In this document: in pieces, positions 29,611-38,700 of the stretch | How the letters are laid out: the number at the start of each line of letters is the position of its first letter | Numbering within the stretch: position 1 is the stretch's first letter | Source: Flavobacteriaceae bacterium S0862 | GTDB lineage: Bacteria > Bacteroidota > Bacteroidia > Flavobacteriales > Flavobacteriaceae | DNA: 64,000 nt | Direction of reading: 5' to 3' | Assembly: GCA_023015825.1 (NCBI GenBank) | Contig: JALKAW010000008.1 | Span: 167,292 to 231,291, forward strand | Notes under the pieces: generated by a model | Seen by the model: only the letters and a program-made list of their open reading frames with translations | Told to the model about the DNA's origin: nothing | The model's database searches: none | Position numbers and translations under genes: made by a program

Positions 29611-30177
29611 ATGAAATTTAGGAAACCCAAAAAAAGTGATATTGCCTTATTAGTTGTTATCACTTTGCTAATTATTCCACAAACACGACAGCCAATCCAA
29701 ATTGCGTTGCATTCTGTGTTGTCAAAATTTGGGCCATCTATTATTGATAAAGAAGACCAAAAAAAGGTATCGTATACCTCTTGGAAATTAAGGGATTTGG
29801 AAGGAAATGAGTTAAATTATCAAGACACTAAAGGTAAAGTGGTATTCATGAATTTATGGGCAACTTGGTGTCCGCCTTGTATTGCAGAGTTTCAAAATAT
29901 TCAAGATTTGTATAATGATTATGGCGATAAAGTTTTGTTTTTGTTGGTTTCTGACGAATCTCCAGTTACCATTCAAAAATTCCTAGATAAAAAAGGGTAC
30001 AATATTCCAACATTTAACCCAATAACTGATTATCCAGGCGATTTCAATCCGAGAAGCATTCCTAGAACTTATATTATTGATAAGGAAGGACATATTGTTG
30101 TTGATAAAAAAGGAGCAGCCAATTGGAATAGCGATACAGTTAGGCAGCAGCTGGATGAGTTGCTTATAGGGTCTTGA
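29611..30177 (+). CDS. TlpA-like thiol-disulfide oxidoreductase
   Basis: 188 residues with an N-terminal hydrophobic anchor (about 11-24). The thioredoxin domain carries the redox motif WCPPC in NLWATWCPPC and the cis-Pro loop IPRTYIID. Such membrane-tethered thioredoxins act in the periplasm, for example in cytochrome maturation or thiol repair. Its end overlaps the convergent crtY gene by 14 bases. Confidence 0.88.
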   Translation: MKFRKPKKSDIALLVVITLLIIPQTRQPIQIALHSVLSKFGPSIIDKEDQKKVSYTSWKLRDLEGNELNYQDTKGKVVFMNLWATWCPPCIAEFQNIQDLYNDYGDKVLFLLVSDESPVTIQKFLDKKGYNIPTFNPITDYPGDFNPRSIPRTYIIDKEGHIVVDKKGAANWNSDTVRQQLDELLIGS

Positions 30178-31312
30178 GAAAGGCTTTTATAAAACTCCAT
30201 GAAAAAAGAGACCACATAATTTTTAAATCTTCAAGTAAGGTTGATTCTTCATCTAAAAAACGAAACATTATTTGTATAGAATTTTTACTGTAAAATTGCT
30301 GAAAAATCCATTCACCCTTGTCATTTTGATCTTTTAACACCTTTAGAAAAACTTTGTCATAAAACTTATACTTTCTTTTAAATAGCCTATTTGAAGGTGT
30401 TTTATTTGATTTTATATTGGTAATAATTTGGGAAACTTTTTTTTCTGTGTGTTTAAATGAATACCCTGTAGCACCTTTCACCCAACCACCTCCTGTACCA
30501 ATTTTTGTTATGCGATTTGTATTGAATTTTTCAAAGGCAAAATTGGTCATTGGTATTTGACCTTTCTCAGTTTCAATAACGGTATAATCATTAATTTTTA
30601 AATACTCATTTATATATTGTTTTAAGAAATGATTATAAACATCATCTTCAACAAGATGTTCAGTAAAATAGGTAAACTCAACTAAAGCTTCAGTTTTAGA
30701 AAATGGTAAAACATAAGTAAAAGTAGTTTGCTCTCCGTCTTTTAAACGGTAGTCCATCATTATTACTTTGTTTTCATCAAAAACATTGTCTTTAGTTTTT
30801 ATAACCCAACCTTTAAAATGTTGTGTGATTGAAATATTTTTTTTCGTTATAGTAAAAAAAACCTCTGGAATCCGACTGTCAAAAACATGGGTTGCAGTAT
30901 AAGAATGCTTTGTGGTTTCTACATTAACTATGTCATTTTCTGTAGTAGATTTTACTGAATCTATTATAAAATGAATATTATTATGCTCTTTCAGTTTCGC
31001 TTTTACTTCATTATAAAAATCAATAGCACGAATAGTTTTGTAGCTATAGGGTTGAAGTTTTAAATCAATCGTTTCGTTTGAAGTAATAACTAAGGCTTCT
31101 CCCCAGGATTTATAAATTATACTATCCCATTGTGTAGAATTTACTTCCCAAAAACTCCAAGTTTTATCATTAGAATTTTTAGTTGATGGATCTATTAAAG
31201 CAATCTGTTTCTTGTCAAAATAAGTATCTGATGCAAATTTTAAAGCTAACTGTAGGCCAGCTAAACCATTTCCTATAATGATATAATCAAAATGGCTACT
31301 GTCATTTGCCAT
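30164..31312 (-). CDS. crtY: lycopene beta-cyclase
   Basis: 382 residues. The N-terminal dinucleotide site FDYIIIGNGLAGLQLALKFA and the conserved MDYRLKDGEQTTFTYVLPFS and IGTGGGWVKGATGYSF segments mark the CrtY-type cyclase, which closes both ends of lycopene to give beta-carotene. It is last in the carotenoid operon, 15 bases after crtZ, and agrees with a pathway to zeaxanthin. The alternative, a different end-group cyclase, is less likely. Confidence 0.9.
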   Translation of the reverse strand: MANDSSHFDYIIIGNGLAGLQLALKFASDTYFDKKQIALIDPSTKNSNDKTWSFWEVNSTQWDSIIYKSWGEALVITSNETIDLKLQPYSYKTIRAIDFYNEVKAKLKEHNNIHFIIDSVKSTTENDIVNVETTKHSYTATHVFDSRIPEVFFTITKKNISITQHFKGWVIKTKDNVFDENKVIMMDYRLKDGEQTTFTYVLPFSKTEALVEFTYFTEHLVEDDVYNHFLKQYINEYLKINDYTVIETEKGQIPMTNFAFEKFNTNRITKIGTGGGWVKGATGYSFKHTEKKVSQIITNIKSNKTPSNRLFKRKYKFYDKVFLKVLKDQNDKGEWIFQQFYSKNSIQIMFRFLDEESTLLEDLKIMWSLFSWSFIKAFLKTL

Positions 31313-31327
31313 AGCTTTAAGTAAGGA

Positions 31328-31789
31328 CTATTTTTTAAAGTATTTAAATGGTACGATAAGCATTCCAAAATTTTCTCCTTTTTCTTTTCCAAGATGTTTA
31401 TGGTGAATTTTGTGGGCACGTCTTACACCACGAGCATACCAATTATTAGCATTTCTAAATAGCTTAAAACGTTGATGTATGAAAATATCATGTACTGTAA
31501 AATAAGCAATTCCATAAGCTAGTATTCCGAGTCCAAGAGGTAAACAATACCATACGTTTTCATAACTCCACAAATAAAAACAAGTGATGCTTACTACAGC
31601 ATAAAAAATGAAGAAGAAATCATTACGTTCAAACCAACTATCATGATCTTTTTTATGATGATCTTTGTGTAAATGCCATAAAAAACCATGCATTACATAT
31701 TTGTGCGTAAACCAGGCCATAAATTCCATTATGGAGAATGTGCCAAAAAATATTAATATCCAGTAGACTGTTTTCATAATTTCGTTCAC
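31328..31789 (-). CDS. crtZ: beta-carotene hydroxylase
   Basis: 153 residues, with membrane helices and the di-iron His motifs of CrtZ: HKYVMHGFLWHLHKDHH, HDIFIHQRF and RAHKIHHKHLG. It hydroxylates beta-carotene at C3 and C3' to form zeaxanthin. The start overlaps the crtB stop by four bases, showing translational coupling. Confidence 0.92.
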   Translation of the reverse strand: MNEIMKTVYWILIFFGTFSIMEFMAWFTHKYVMHGFLWHLHKDHHKKDHDSWFERNDFFFIFYAVVSITCFYLWSYENVWYCLPLGLGILAYGIAYFTVHDIFIHQRFKLFRNANNWYARGVRRAHKIHHKHLGKEKGENFGMLIVPFKYFKK

Positions 31790-32625
31790 AATAAATTTAG
31801 TTGAAATTTTACATAACTCCTCGTTAAAAGCTCAATTTTTTTATAGTTGGGGACTCTTATTCTAGCATTTTTTATTTCTAGAGCTGGAGTTCGTTTTAAC
31901 TTTTTAAGTAATTGCCTATAATACCTGTAAGCCATAAATACACCAAACTTAGCTTCCATTGGTAATTTTTTTATCCCTTCTAAGCCTTCAGCAAAATCAT
32001 TTTCAATGTCTTTGATAATATATAGCTTAGAAGTTTCGTCAAGTTTTGTTAAATCTGTATTCGGGAAATAAGTTCTATTTAGGTCATCATGATCAGCTTT
32101 TAAATCTCTTAAAAAATTCACTTTTTGAAAAGCAGAACCTAATGACATTGCAGTATCTTTTAATTCATTATATCTGTCTTCATCTCCATTAACAAATACT
32201 TTTAGACACATTAACCCAACTACATCTGCAGAGCCATAAATGTAAGCTTTGTATTCTTCTTCAGTAAGATATTTAGATTTATGTAAATCCATTCTCATGG
32301 AATTCATAAACGAGTTTACAAGTGATTTGTCAATATTATAATGATGAAATGTATGTTGAAATGCATTTAAAATTGGATTTAGACTTATTCTGTTTTTTAA
32401 AGCATGTTCTAAATCTTGTTCGAACTTTTGAAACAGTCCTTTCTTATCAAAATCGTGAAATGAATCTACAATTTCGTCAGCGAACCTCACAAATCCATAA
32501 ATATTATAAATGTCTTGCCTAATAGACTTGGACAGCATTTTTGTAGCTAACGAAAAAGAAGTACTGTATGTTTTAGTTACAGTCTTACTACAATCATAAG
32601 ATACGTTATCAAAAATTGCTTTCAT
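31786..32625 (-). CDS. crtB: phytoene synthase
   Basis: 279 residues. It joins two geranylgeranyl pyrophosphates to phytoene, the first committed step to carotenoids. The two Asp-rich prenyl-binding sites are DEIVD in RFADEIVDSF and DLKAD in FLRDLKADHDD. The start lies one base after crtI. A membrane-associated cytoplasmic enzyme of normal length. Confidence 0.93.
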   Translation of the reverse strand: MKAIFDNVSYDCSKTVTKTYSTSFSLATKMLSKSIRQDIYNIYGFVRFADEIVDSFHDFDKKGLFQKFEQDLEHALKNRISLNPILNAFQHTFHHYNIDKSLVNSFMNSMRMDLHKSKYLTEEEYKAYIYGSADVVGLMCLKVFVNGDEDRYNELKDTAMSLGSAFQKVNFLRDLKADHDDLNRTYFPNTDLTKLDETSKLYIIKDIENDFAEGLEGIKKLPMEAKFGVFMAYRYYRQLLKKLKRTPALEIKNARIRVPNYKKIELLTRSYVKFQLNLL

Positions 32626-32626
32626 T

Positions 32627-34129
32627 TTATTGATGTGATTGTAAAGTTGTTTTTTTAGTGTTTGTTATTATATCTTTCACAATAAGCTCTGAAGCTAGTT
32701 TTCCAGATATAAGCGAAGGAGGAACTCCAGGCCCTGGAACTGTTAGTTGTCCTGTAAAAAATAGTTTTTTTACTTTTTTACTTTTTAGTTTTGGTCTTAA
32801 AAATGCTGTTTGCAATAGGGTATTTGCCATTCCATAAGCATTACCTTTATATGAGTTGTAATCTTTTATAAAATCATTCACACAATATGACTCTTTAAAC
32901 AAAATGTTACCACTTACCTTTTGAGAGGTAAGTGTTTCAAAACGAGTTATTATTTTATTGAAATAAGTCTCTCTTAATTCAGGTGTGTCTTCGAGCCCTG
33001 GAGCTAACGGAATTAAAAATATGCCTGCTTCTTTTCCTTCTGGAGATGAAGACGCATCTGTAATACTAGGGAAACTAGCATAAAATAAAGGGTCTTCAGG
33101 CCATTTAGCATTATCATAAATATCCTGGGCATGCAATCCAAAATCTACATCAAAAAATAGAGTATGATGATTTACGTTTTTTAATTTTTTGTCAAAGCCA
33201 ACATAAAAAAGTAGGGATGAGGGTGCAAAAGTTTTTGTTTCCCAATATGATTCTGAATATTGTCTAAACTCTTTATCTAATAAGGTTTCAGTATGATGAT
33301 AATCTGCTCCACTTAATACATAGTCACATAAATAATCATTTCCATTAGATCTTATCCCTTGTGTTTCTCCATTATTATTTACTAATATTTTTTCTATTGG
33401 AGCATTGGTTTTTATTTTAACACCTAACGATTTAGCTAGCGCTTCCATAGCAAGAATCACTTGGTACATTCCTTTTTTTGGATGAAAAGTTCCCAAGCCA
33501 AAATCTGCATAATTCATAAAACTGTAAAAGGAAGGTGTTGCACTAGGTTTGGCACCAAGAAAAAGCACTGGGAATTCAAGAATTTGTGCTAACCTGTTAT
33601 TACTAAATTCTTTACGTACATCTTTTTTAATGGTACTAAAGAATTGATTGATTTTTCCAATTGTTTTGGAAGATACAAGCTCTAGTGGAGATAATCCTGG
33701 ATTATAAACCAAGTCTTTTATAGCAATATCATAGTTGCTTTTGGCTTGTTTTATAAACTTTAAGAGCTTTTTAGAACTTCCTTTTTCTTCTTTTTCAAAG
33801 GCGGTGCAAATTTTCTCGAGCGTATCCTCTATAGTGATGAAATCATCTTTACCAAAATAGACGCTATAAGCTGGGTTTAATTTTTCTAAAGTGTAATAGT
33901 CTGAAGGTTTCTTGTCAAAATCTGAAAAGAAACGTTCAAAAACATCAGGCATCCAATACCATGTTGGTCCAATGTCAAAGGTGAAACCATCTTTTTTTAA
34001 TTGTCTAGCACGACCTCCAATGGTGTCGTTTTTTTCAAAAACAGTAACAGCATATCCAGCTTTAGCTAAGTAGCAAGAGGCTGCTAATGATGAAAACCCT
34101 GATCCAATAATATTTATTGTAGTGTTCAT
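32627..34129 (-). CDS. crtI: phytoene desaturase
   Basis: 500 residues. The FAD site NIIGSGFSSLAASCYLAKAGY and the C-terminal LFFTGQLTVPGPGVPPSLISG segment are typical of bacterial CrtI, which introduces four double bonds into phytoene to give lycopene. First of the four crt genes; the regulator gene ends 53 bases upstream on the same strand, so all five may share a transcript. Confidence 0.94.
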   Translation of the reverse strand: MNTTINIIGSGFSSLAASCYLAKAGYAVTVFEKNDTIGGRARQLKKDGFTFDIGPTWYWMPDVFERFFSDFDKKPSDYYTLEKLNPAYSVYFGKDDFITIEDTLEKICTAFEKEEKGSSKKLLKFIKQAKSNYDIAIKDLVYNPGLSPLELVSSKTIGKINQFFSTIKKDVRKEFSNNRLAQILEFPVLFLGAKPSATPSFYSFMNYADFGLGTFHPKKGMYQVILAMEALAKSLGVKIKTNAPIEKILVNNNGETQGIRSNGNDYLCDYVLSGADYHHTETLLDKEFRQYSESYWETKTFAPSSLLFYVGFDKKLKNVNHHTLFFDVDFGLHAQDIYDNAKWPEDPLFYASFPSITDASSSPEGKEAGIFLIPLAPGLEDTPELRETYFNKIITRFETLTSQKVSGNILFKESYCVNDFIKDYNSYKGNAYGMANTLLQTAFLRPKLKSKKVKKLFFTGQLTVPGPGVPPSLISGKLASELIVKDIITNTKKTTLQSHQ

Positions 34130-34182
34130 TTATTTTTAAATAAATATGAAAAATTAAACAATTAATAATAAAAGTAGAACTT

Positions 34183-35085
34183 TTACAATTCTTTAACTAA
34201 ATCTTTAATGGATTTAAAACCAATTATAGAATCTGAATAGCTTGAAATATCAACAGAAGCAAGCTTTTGACCTAATAACCAAAGTTTAGTAGATTCCTTA
34301 TTAATTATTTCTTTTTTGAAATCTTCTATATACTTTATAACATCTTCTTCTTCCTCTGGTTTTACCGTAAAATAAGAAATATATGTTATATCATCAAAAA
34401 ATTCTAACAAATCAGTAAGACTATTCATTGGAACGCTTTCACCAAGAAAAATAGTGTGATAGCCTCTGCTTCTTAATTCATAGTTAACAAAAAGTAGTCC
34501 AATATCATGGATCTCATTTTCAGGCAAATAAAGTACAAATGTTTTTGTTTTGGGCTTTGGTTCTAAATTTTGAAGTTTTTCAATATTAAGAAGTATTTTT
34601 TGTTTTATGTGTACAGAGAGAAAATGTTCATGTGCTGGTGTTATGGTATTGGTTTGCCATAACAATCCTAATTCATTTAGCAATGGAATAAAAACATCAT
34701 AAAAAATATCTCTAAAAGTATGACCTTCCAGAAGGTTCATGTATGTATTGTAAAAAAGGACTTGATCAAAATTTAGCATAGACATTTTAAATGCATTTAT
34801 GGCATGATTTTCTACACTTCCTCTTGATGCTATTTCCCTAACATTTGCAGGAATTTCATCATTTGATAGTTTCGCTATTTTAGATATTTTATAGCCATTA
34901 TTATTTAAAAAAGCTACATTAAGAAGCTTTTGTAAGCTTTCGAGACTATAATGTCTAATATTTGTGTCTGTCCTTTCAGGCTCTAAAAGGTTGTATCTTT
35001 TTTCCCAAATTCTTATAGTGTGAGCCTTAATTCCAGATAGGTTTTCAAGATCTTTTATACTGAAATCATTTTTAATATTGTTCAT
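34183..35085 (-). CDS. CarH/LitR-like MerR regulator with B12-binding light-sensor domain
   Basis: 300 residues from the ATG at 35085. A TTG eight codons upstream in the same frame is less likely. The MerR helix-turn-helix is IKAHTIRIWEKRYNLLEPERT (about 15-35). The second half shows both hallmarks of adenosylcobalamin photoreceptors: W-x9-EH in WQTNTITPAHEH and E-x-H-x-x-G in EIHDIG. In the CarH family the tetramer represses carotenoid genes in the dark and falls apart in light. Direct placement in front of crtI supports that role. Light response itself is inferred. Confidence 0.85.
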   Translation of the reverse strand: MNNIKNDFSIKDLENLSGIKAHTIRIWEKRYNLLEPERTDTNIRHYSLESLQKLLNVAFLNNNGYKISKIAKLSNDEIPANVREIASRGSVENHAINAFKMSMLNFDQVLFYNTYMNLLEGHTFRDIFYDVFIPLLNELGLLWQTNTITPAHEHFLSVHIKQKILLNIEKLQNLEPKPKTKTFVLYLPENEIHDIGLLFVNYELRSRGYHTIFLGESVPMNSLTDLLEFFDDITYISYFTVKPEEEEDVIKYIEDFKKEIINKESTKLWLLGQKLASVDISSYSDSIIGFKSIKDLVKEL

Positions 35086-35097
35086 TAAAATAAATTT

Positions 35098-35114
35098 TTT
35101 GTTAAACAAAAATA
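35098..35114 (-). promoter_or_regulatory. putative promoter and operator of the carotenoid regulator
   Basis: On the minus strand TATTTTTG (35114 to 35107) matches the -7 box, 21 bases before the ATG. A palindrome TTTGTT-A-AACAAA (35098-35110) overlaps it and could be an operator for autoregulation. No clear TTG stands at the usual distance. Confidence 0.4.
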
Positions 35115-35226
35115 GGTATAATTATTTTTATAAATAAAAAAAAACAAAAATTTAAGAAAATTTTGTGCAAAGCGAATCCCAAGAATTAGGGGATCCAGCA
35201 TGATAGTTATGATTTTGGACTTATTG

Positions 35227-35310
35227 TGCGCACGAGAAGACTCGAACTTCCACGACCTAATGGCCACTAGCCCCTCAAGCTAGCGCGTCTACCAATTCCG
35301 CCACGTGCGC
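35227..35310 (-). tRNA. tRNA-Leu (anticodon GAG)
   Basis: 84 bases with a seven-pair acceptor stem (GCGCACG/CGTGCGC) and discriminator A. The anticodon stem CTAGC/GCTAG encloses loop TTGAGGG, giving GAG. A long variable arm and the T-loop GTTCGAGTC complete a class II leucine tRNA. CCA is not encoded. Confidence 0.95.
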
Positions 35311-35338
35311 AAATTTTTTTTTGAAGTAGTCAAAAATA

Positions 35339-35369
35339 AAAAAAGTTAAGCAAATTGCTTAACTTTTTT
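35339..35369 (-). terminator. terminator between the two tRNA genes
   Basis: AAAAAAGTTAAGCAA and TTGCTTAACTTTTTT are perfect inverted arms, lying just after the 3' end of tRNA-Lys and ending in a T-run in the minus direction. Confidence 0.65.
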
Positions 35370-35370
35370 G

Positions 35371-35443
35371 TGACCAGTCTGGGGCTCGAACCCAGGACCC
35401 TCTCCTTAAAAGGGAGATGCTCTACCAACTGAGCTAACTGGTC
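35371..35443 (-). tRNA. tRNA-Lys (anticodon TTT)
   Basis: 73 bases. The acceptor stem is GACCAGT/ACTGGTC with discriminator A, the D-stem GCTC/GAGC and the anticodon loop CTTTTAA, giving TTT. The T-loop is GTTCGAGCC. Confidence 0.95.
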
Positions 35444-35573
35444 ATAATGTTTTTCTCTAATGAGGGTGCAAATATAAAATGTTTAATTAATAAAACAATA
35501 CTTTTTGTATATAAATTTCGTTTTTTTGTAATACCCAAACCTAGGGTTTTAATAATCAATATAAATACAAAAA

Positions 35574-36095
35574 ATGATTATAGTTTTAATGGGATATATG
35601 GCTTCAGGTAAGTCTTTTGTAGGAAAGGATTTAGCAAAAAAAATAGGCTTTGATTTTATTGACCTTGATACTTATATTGAAAGAAGAGAAGGTAAAACCA
35701 TAAATAATATTTTTGAATCTTCGGGAGAAATATATTTTAGAAAAATAGAGACTAAGTATTTAAAGGAAGTCTTAGATTCTAAGACTAATACAGTTTTATC
35801 CCTGGGCGGAGGAACTCCTTGTTATGGAAATAACTTGAGTATAATTAAAAGTGATCCAAAGGTAATTTCCTTCTATCTAAATACAACTATTAATACAATT
35901 GTTTCTCGTCTTGAAAATGAAAAGTCTAAGCGACCTTTGGTTGCAAGATTTAAATCTAAAGATGAATTACAAGAATTTATTGGTAAGCATCTTTTTGAGC
36001 GTAGTCATTTTTACAATCAATCCAATTTTGTAATAAAAAATGATAGTAATTTTATTGATGATATCATCGAGGGTATTATTGTAAAGCTATTTTAA
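35574..36095 (+). CDS. aroK: shikimate kinase
   Basis: 173 residues. Walker A is GYMASGKSFVGKDLA. DLDTYIERREG binds shikimate, and the lid RPLVAR and GGGTPCYG loop follow. It phosphorylates shikimate at O3 in the chorismate pathway. Its end overlaps the convergent phosphoribosyltransferase gene by nine bases. Confidence 0.94.
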   Translation: MIIVLMGYMASGKSFVGKDLAKKIGFDFIDLDTYIERREGKTINNIFESSGEIYFRKIETKYLKEVLDSKTNTVLSLGGGTPCYGNNLSIIKSDPKVISFYLNTTINTIVSRLENEKSKRPLVARFKSKDELQEFIGKHLFERSHFYNQSNFVIKNDSNFIDDIIEGIIVKLF

Positions 36096-36590
36096 AACAG
36101 CTTCAAACGCCTTCCCTACAAGGTTGATTTCGACATGTTCGTGTAAAGAGGTAGATAGAGAAATACCTTTAAAATCGGCTTTTACAGGATATTTTTTGTG
36201 ATTTCTATTTATTAATACAGCCGTTTTAAACTGTTTTAGAGGCACATTTAAAAAATGTTTTACGCCATAAATTAATGTGGTTCCAGAGTTTAAAACATCA
36301 TCGATTAGCACAATGGATTTATTTGTATAATCTTCAGGTGTAATAGAAGTTTTTATTTCGGTTAAGGGATTTTTTTTATCTATAGTAACTTTGCACAATA
36401 ATGGTTCAATATTTGATATCTTTTTAATTGCAATCTTTAGTTTTTTAGCCAAAATATATCCATTACTTTCTATTCCAGCTAAAATCACTTCTTTTTCATC
36501 GACATTGCATTCGTAGATTTGGTATGCAATACGTTTTATTTTGTGATTGATTTCTTTATGCGATAGAATATTATTTTGTTCCAGTGCCAT
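36087..36590 (-). CDS. PyrR-like phosphoribosyltransferase
   Basis: 167 residues. The PRPP-binding loop is VLIDDVLNSGTTL. The stretch RNHKKYPVKADFKGISLSTS matches the PyrR family (uracil phosphoribosyltransferase and pyrimidine attenuator). No pyr genes are near, so a plain phosphoribosyltransferase is as likely as an RNA-binding regulator. It lies six bases after the methyltransferase gene. Confidence 0.82.
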   Translation of the reverse strand: MALEQNNILSHKEINHKIKRIAYQIYECNVDEKEVILAGIESNGYILAKKLKIAIKKISNIEPLLCKVTIDKKNPLTEIKTSITPEDYTNKSIVLIDDVLNSGTTLIYGVKHFLNVPLKQFKTAVLINRNHKKYPVKADFKGISLSTSLHEHVEINLVGKAFEAVLK

Positions 36591-36596
36591 TAGTGG

Positions 36597-37181
36597 TTAT
36601 TTTTTTTCAAAGATAAAAAACAGTTCTATATCTTCTCTTGGTTTTATTGAGTTATATGATTTTTCCAATGTTTTAATTTTGAAAACTGAAGAAAATAAAT
36701 TTAAATATTCAGTTTTACTTCCACCAAAAGGAGGTCCTTCTTTTGTTAGTTCAAAATTAAAAAGTAGTCCAACTAACTTTCCATTCTCCTTAAGTAATTC
36801 ATTCATTTTATTGGAGTAGTTTTTTCTTAGGGTTGGTTGTAAAGCACAAAAAAAAGTTTGTTCAATTATTAAATCAAAAGAATTTTTTAACTCAAAAAAA
36901 TCTTTATTTATTAATTGCTTATCAGGAAATTTTGTCACTCTCTTTTTAAAATTAATTAGAGGTTGATTAGCTATATCTAATACAAATACATTTTTAAATC
37001 CTTTTTCCCATAAATATTCAGCTTCATAACTATTACCAGCACCAGGGATAAGTATTTTTAAATCTTTATTGGTTAATTGGTCTATATACGTTTGTATAGG
37101 TAGAGAAACATGACCAAGATCCCAGCCAGTTTTATTTTCACGATAACGGTGTTCCCAAAAGCTTTTATTCAACTTCTTCAT
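36597..37181 (-). CDS. TPMT-family SAM-dependent methyltransferase
   Basis: 194 residues. FWEHRYRENKTGWDLG at the N-terminus and the SAM-binding motif ILIPGAGNSYEAEYL belong to the thiopurine/thiol methyltransferase family, which methylates thiols, halides or similar small acceptors. The start overlaps the end of the S4-domain gene by 17 bases, so the genes are coupled. Confidence 0.85.
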   Translation of the reverse strand: MKKLNKSFWEHRYRENKTGWDLGHVSLPIQTYIDQLTNKDLKILIPGAGNSYEAEYLWEKGFKNVFVLDIANQPLINFKKRVTKFPDKQLINKDFFELKNSFDLIIEQTFFCALQPTLRKNYSNKMNELLKENGKLVGLLFNFELTKEGPPFGGSKTEYLNLFSSVFKIKTLEKSYNSIKPREDIELFFIFEKK

Positions 37182-37548
37182 CAGTATCTTCTAAATAATC
37201 TTCAATATTCCTTCTATCTTTTTTTGTTGGTCTACCAGTCCCTTTTTTTCTATAATAGTCTTTAGAATATTTCAGTAATTCTTGGGCTTCAAAAGCTTCT
37301 TTAGGTGTTGTATCTGTCCTATAAATATCTACTAATTTTGCTCCAACCCTATTAGGTGGAATATCATTAACCGTCAGTTTATAGTTAATTTGATTTTTTC
37401 TAAGCTCAATAACATCAGTAGCATATACTTCTCGACTAGGCTTTACAACCTGACCATTAACTTTAATGTGCCCTTTTTTGCAAGCAGTTGTTGCTATATT
37501 CCTGGTTTTATAATATCTAACACACCAAAGGTACTTGTCTATTCGCAT
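37165..37548 (-). CDS. hslR: S4-domain RNA-binding protein, Hsp15 type
   Basis: 127 residues from the ATG at 37548 (MRIDKYLWCVRYYKTR). A longer in-frame start at 37584 adds hydrophobic residues over the promoter and is rejected. The S4 domain (about 1-60) is typical of Hsp15, which rescues 50S subunits carrying a stranded nascent chain. A charged tail ends in acidic residues. On the minus strand TATTTTTG (37589 to 37582) is a good -7 box, 34 bases before the ATG. Confidence 0.87.
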   Translation of the reverse strand: MRIDKYLWCVRYYKTRNIATTACKKGHIKVNGQVVKPSREVYATDVIELRKNQINYKLTVNDIPPNRVGAKLVDIYRTDTTPKEAFEAQELLKYSKDYYRKKGTGRPTKKDRRNIEDYLEDTDEEVE

Positions 37549-37627
37549 AAAAAATGTAAAAACTACGTTAATGTTATGATACAAAAATATTATAAAATTG
37601 TATCTTGCAGCACAAAAAATTAGTAAT

Positions 37628-38644
37628 ATGAAATTTAGATATTATTTGTTGGCGATTTTAAGCTTATCGCTAATGTTTAATGCTTGTAATAAATCGGATG
37701 ATGATTCTCCAAAAGAACCAGATAATGTAGTTGATAGAGGGGAACAACAAATCATAGATAATGATTCTTTAGTTGGGTATTTAGAAACTCATTATTACAA
37801 TTCTGGTGATTTTGTTGGTAACCCTAATCCATCAATGAATGATTTGGTTATTACTGAACTTTTAGATGGAGAAACTGTTCCTGTTGACCATACTTTATTA
37901 ATGGATGCCGTACAAACTAGAACGACTGTTTTTTCTGAAACAGATTATGAATATTATGTTTTAAAATTAAATCAAGGTCCAGGAGATATGCCAAATTTTT
38001 CAGATACGGTTAGGTTAAATTATTCTGGTAACTTATTGGATGAAAGTGTATTTGATAATTCTATCAATCCTGTAGATTTTGACTTAACTGGTTTAATTAG
38101 AGGGTGGGCTTTAGCAATTCCAGAATTTAGTACATCGGAGTCGTTTGTCGAAAATGGTGATGGTACTGTAAGTTATTACAATCCTGGAGTAGGAGCCATG
38201 TTTTTGCCTTCTGGATTAGGTTATTTCTCTGGTGTAAGCCCGGGAATTCCAATATATTCGCCTTTAATTTTTAGATTTGAACTATACCAAACTAGAGTTA
38301 ATGATCATGATGGCGATGGAGTGCCTTCGTATTTAGAAGATATTGACGGTAATTTAGATGTAAAGGATGACGATACAAATGATAATACTGTTGCTGATTA
38401 TATTGACCCTGATGATGACGGTGATGGTATTCCAACCTTTAACGAGTTAGAACCAAAAGAATATGAAATAAATGATGGTGACTCAGATCCTATGTTTGCA
38501 GTTAAGGAATTTGTAATTAATAGATCAGAGCCTGATAATGATGGTAAAATTATTATAAAAACGGTAACTATTAAAGATTCTAATAATGATGGTACAGACG
38601 ATTATTTAGATAAGAATATTAAAATAGATTATTACGATAACTAA
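37628..38644 (+). CDS. FKBP-like lipoprotein with Asp-rich calcium repeats
   Basis: 338 residues from the ATG at 37628, which gives a lipoprotein signal ending in SLMFNAC. An upstream in-frame ATG at 37598 overlaps the promoter region. The middle part (DTVRLNYSGNLLDESVFDNS and later GAMFLPSGLGYFSG) fits an FKBP-type peptidyl-prolyl isomerase. The C-terminal third is Asp-rich (DHDGDGVPSYLEDIDGN, DPDDDGDGIPTFNE), like TSP3/EF-hand-type calcium repeats. Probably surface- or periplasm-exposed. Confidence 0.82.
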   Translation: MKFRYYLLAILSLSLMFNACNKSDDDSPKEPDNVVDRGEQQIIDNDSLVGYLETHYYNSGDFVGNPNPSMNDLVITELLDGETVPVDHTLLMDAVQTRTTVFSETDYEYYVLKLNQGPGDMPNFSDTVRLNYSGNLLDESVFDNSINPVDFDLTGLIRGWALAIPEFSTSESFVENGDGTVSYYNPGVGAMFLPSGLGYFSGVSPGIPIYSPLIFRFELYQTRVNDHDGDGVPSYLEDIDGNLDVKDDDTNDNTVADYIDPDDDGDGIPTFNELEPKEYEINDGDSDPMFAVKEFVINRSEPDNDGKIIIKTVTIKDSNNDGTDDYLDKNIKIDYYDN

Positions 38645-38665
38645 GTTATTAAGTAAAGAATATAA

Positions 38666-38696
38666 AAAAAGCCGCTTTAATTTGAAGCGGCTTTTT
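38666..38696. terminator. bidirectional terminator
   Basis: AAAAAGCCGCTT and AAGCGGCTTTTT pair over 12 bases with a seven-base loop, placed between two convergent genes, so it can serve both. Confidence 0.85.
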
Positions 38697-38700
38697 AATT

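Noticed and set aside
35085..35267. Short minus-strand frame over the tRNA-Leu region
   Set aside because: It runs through the tRNA and the regulator promoter and has no recognisable protein.
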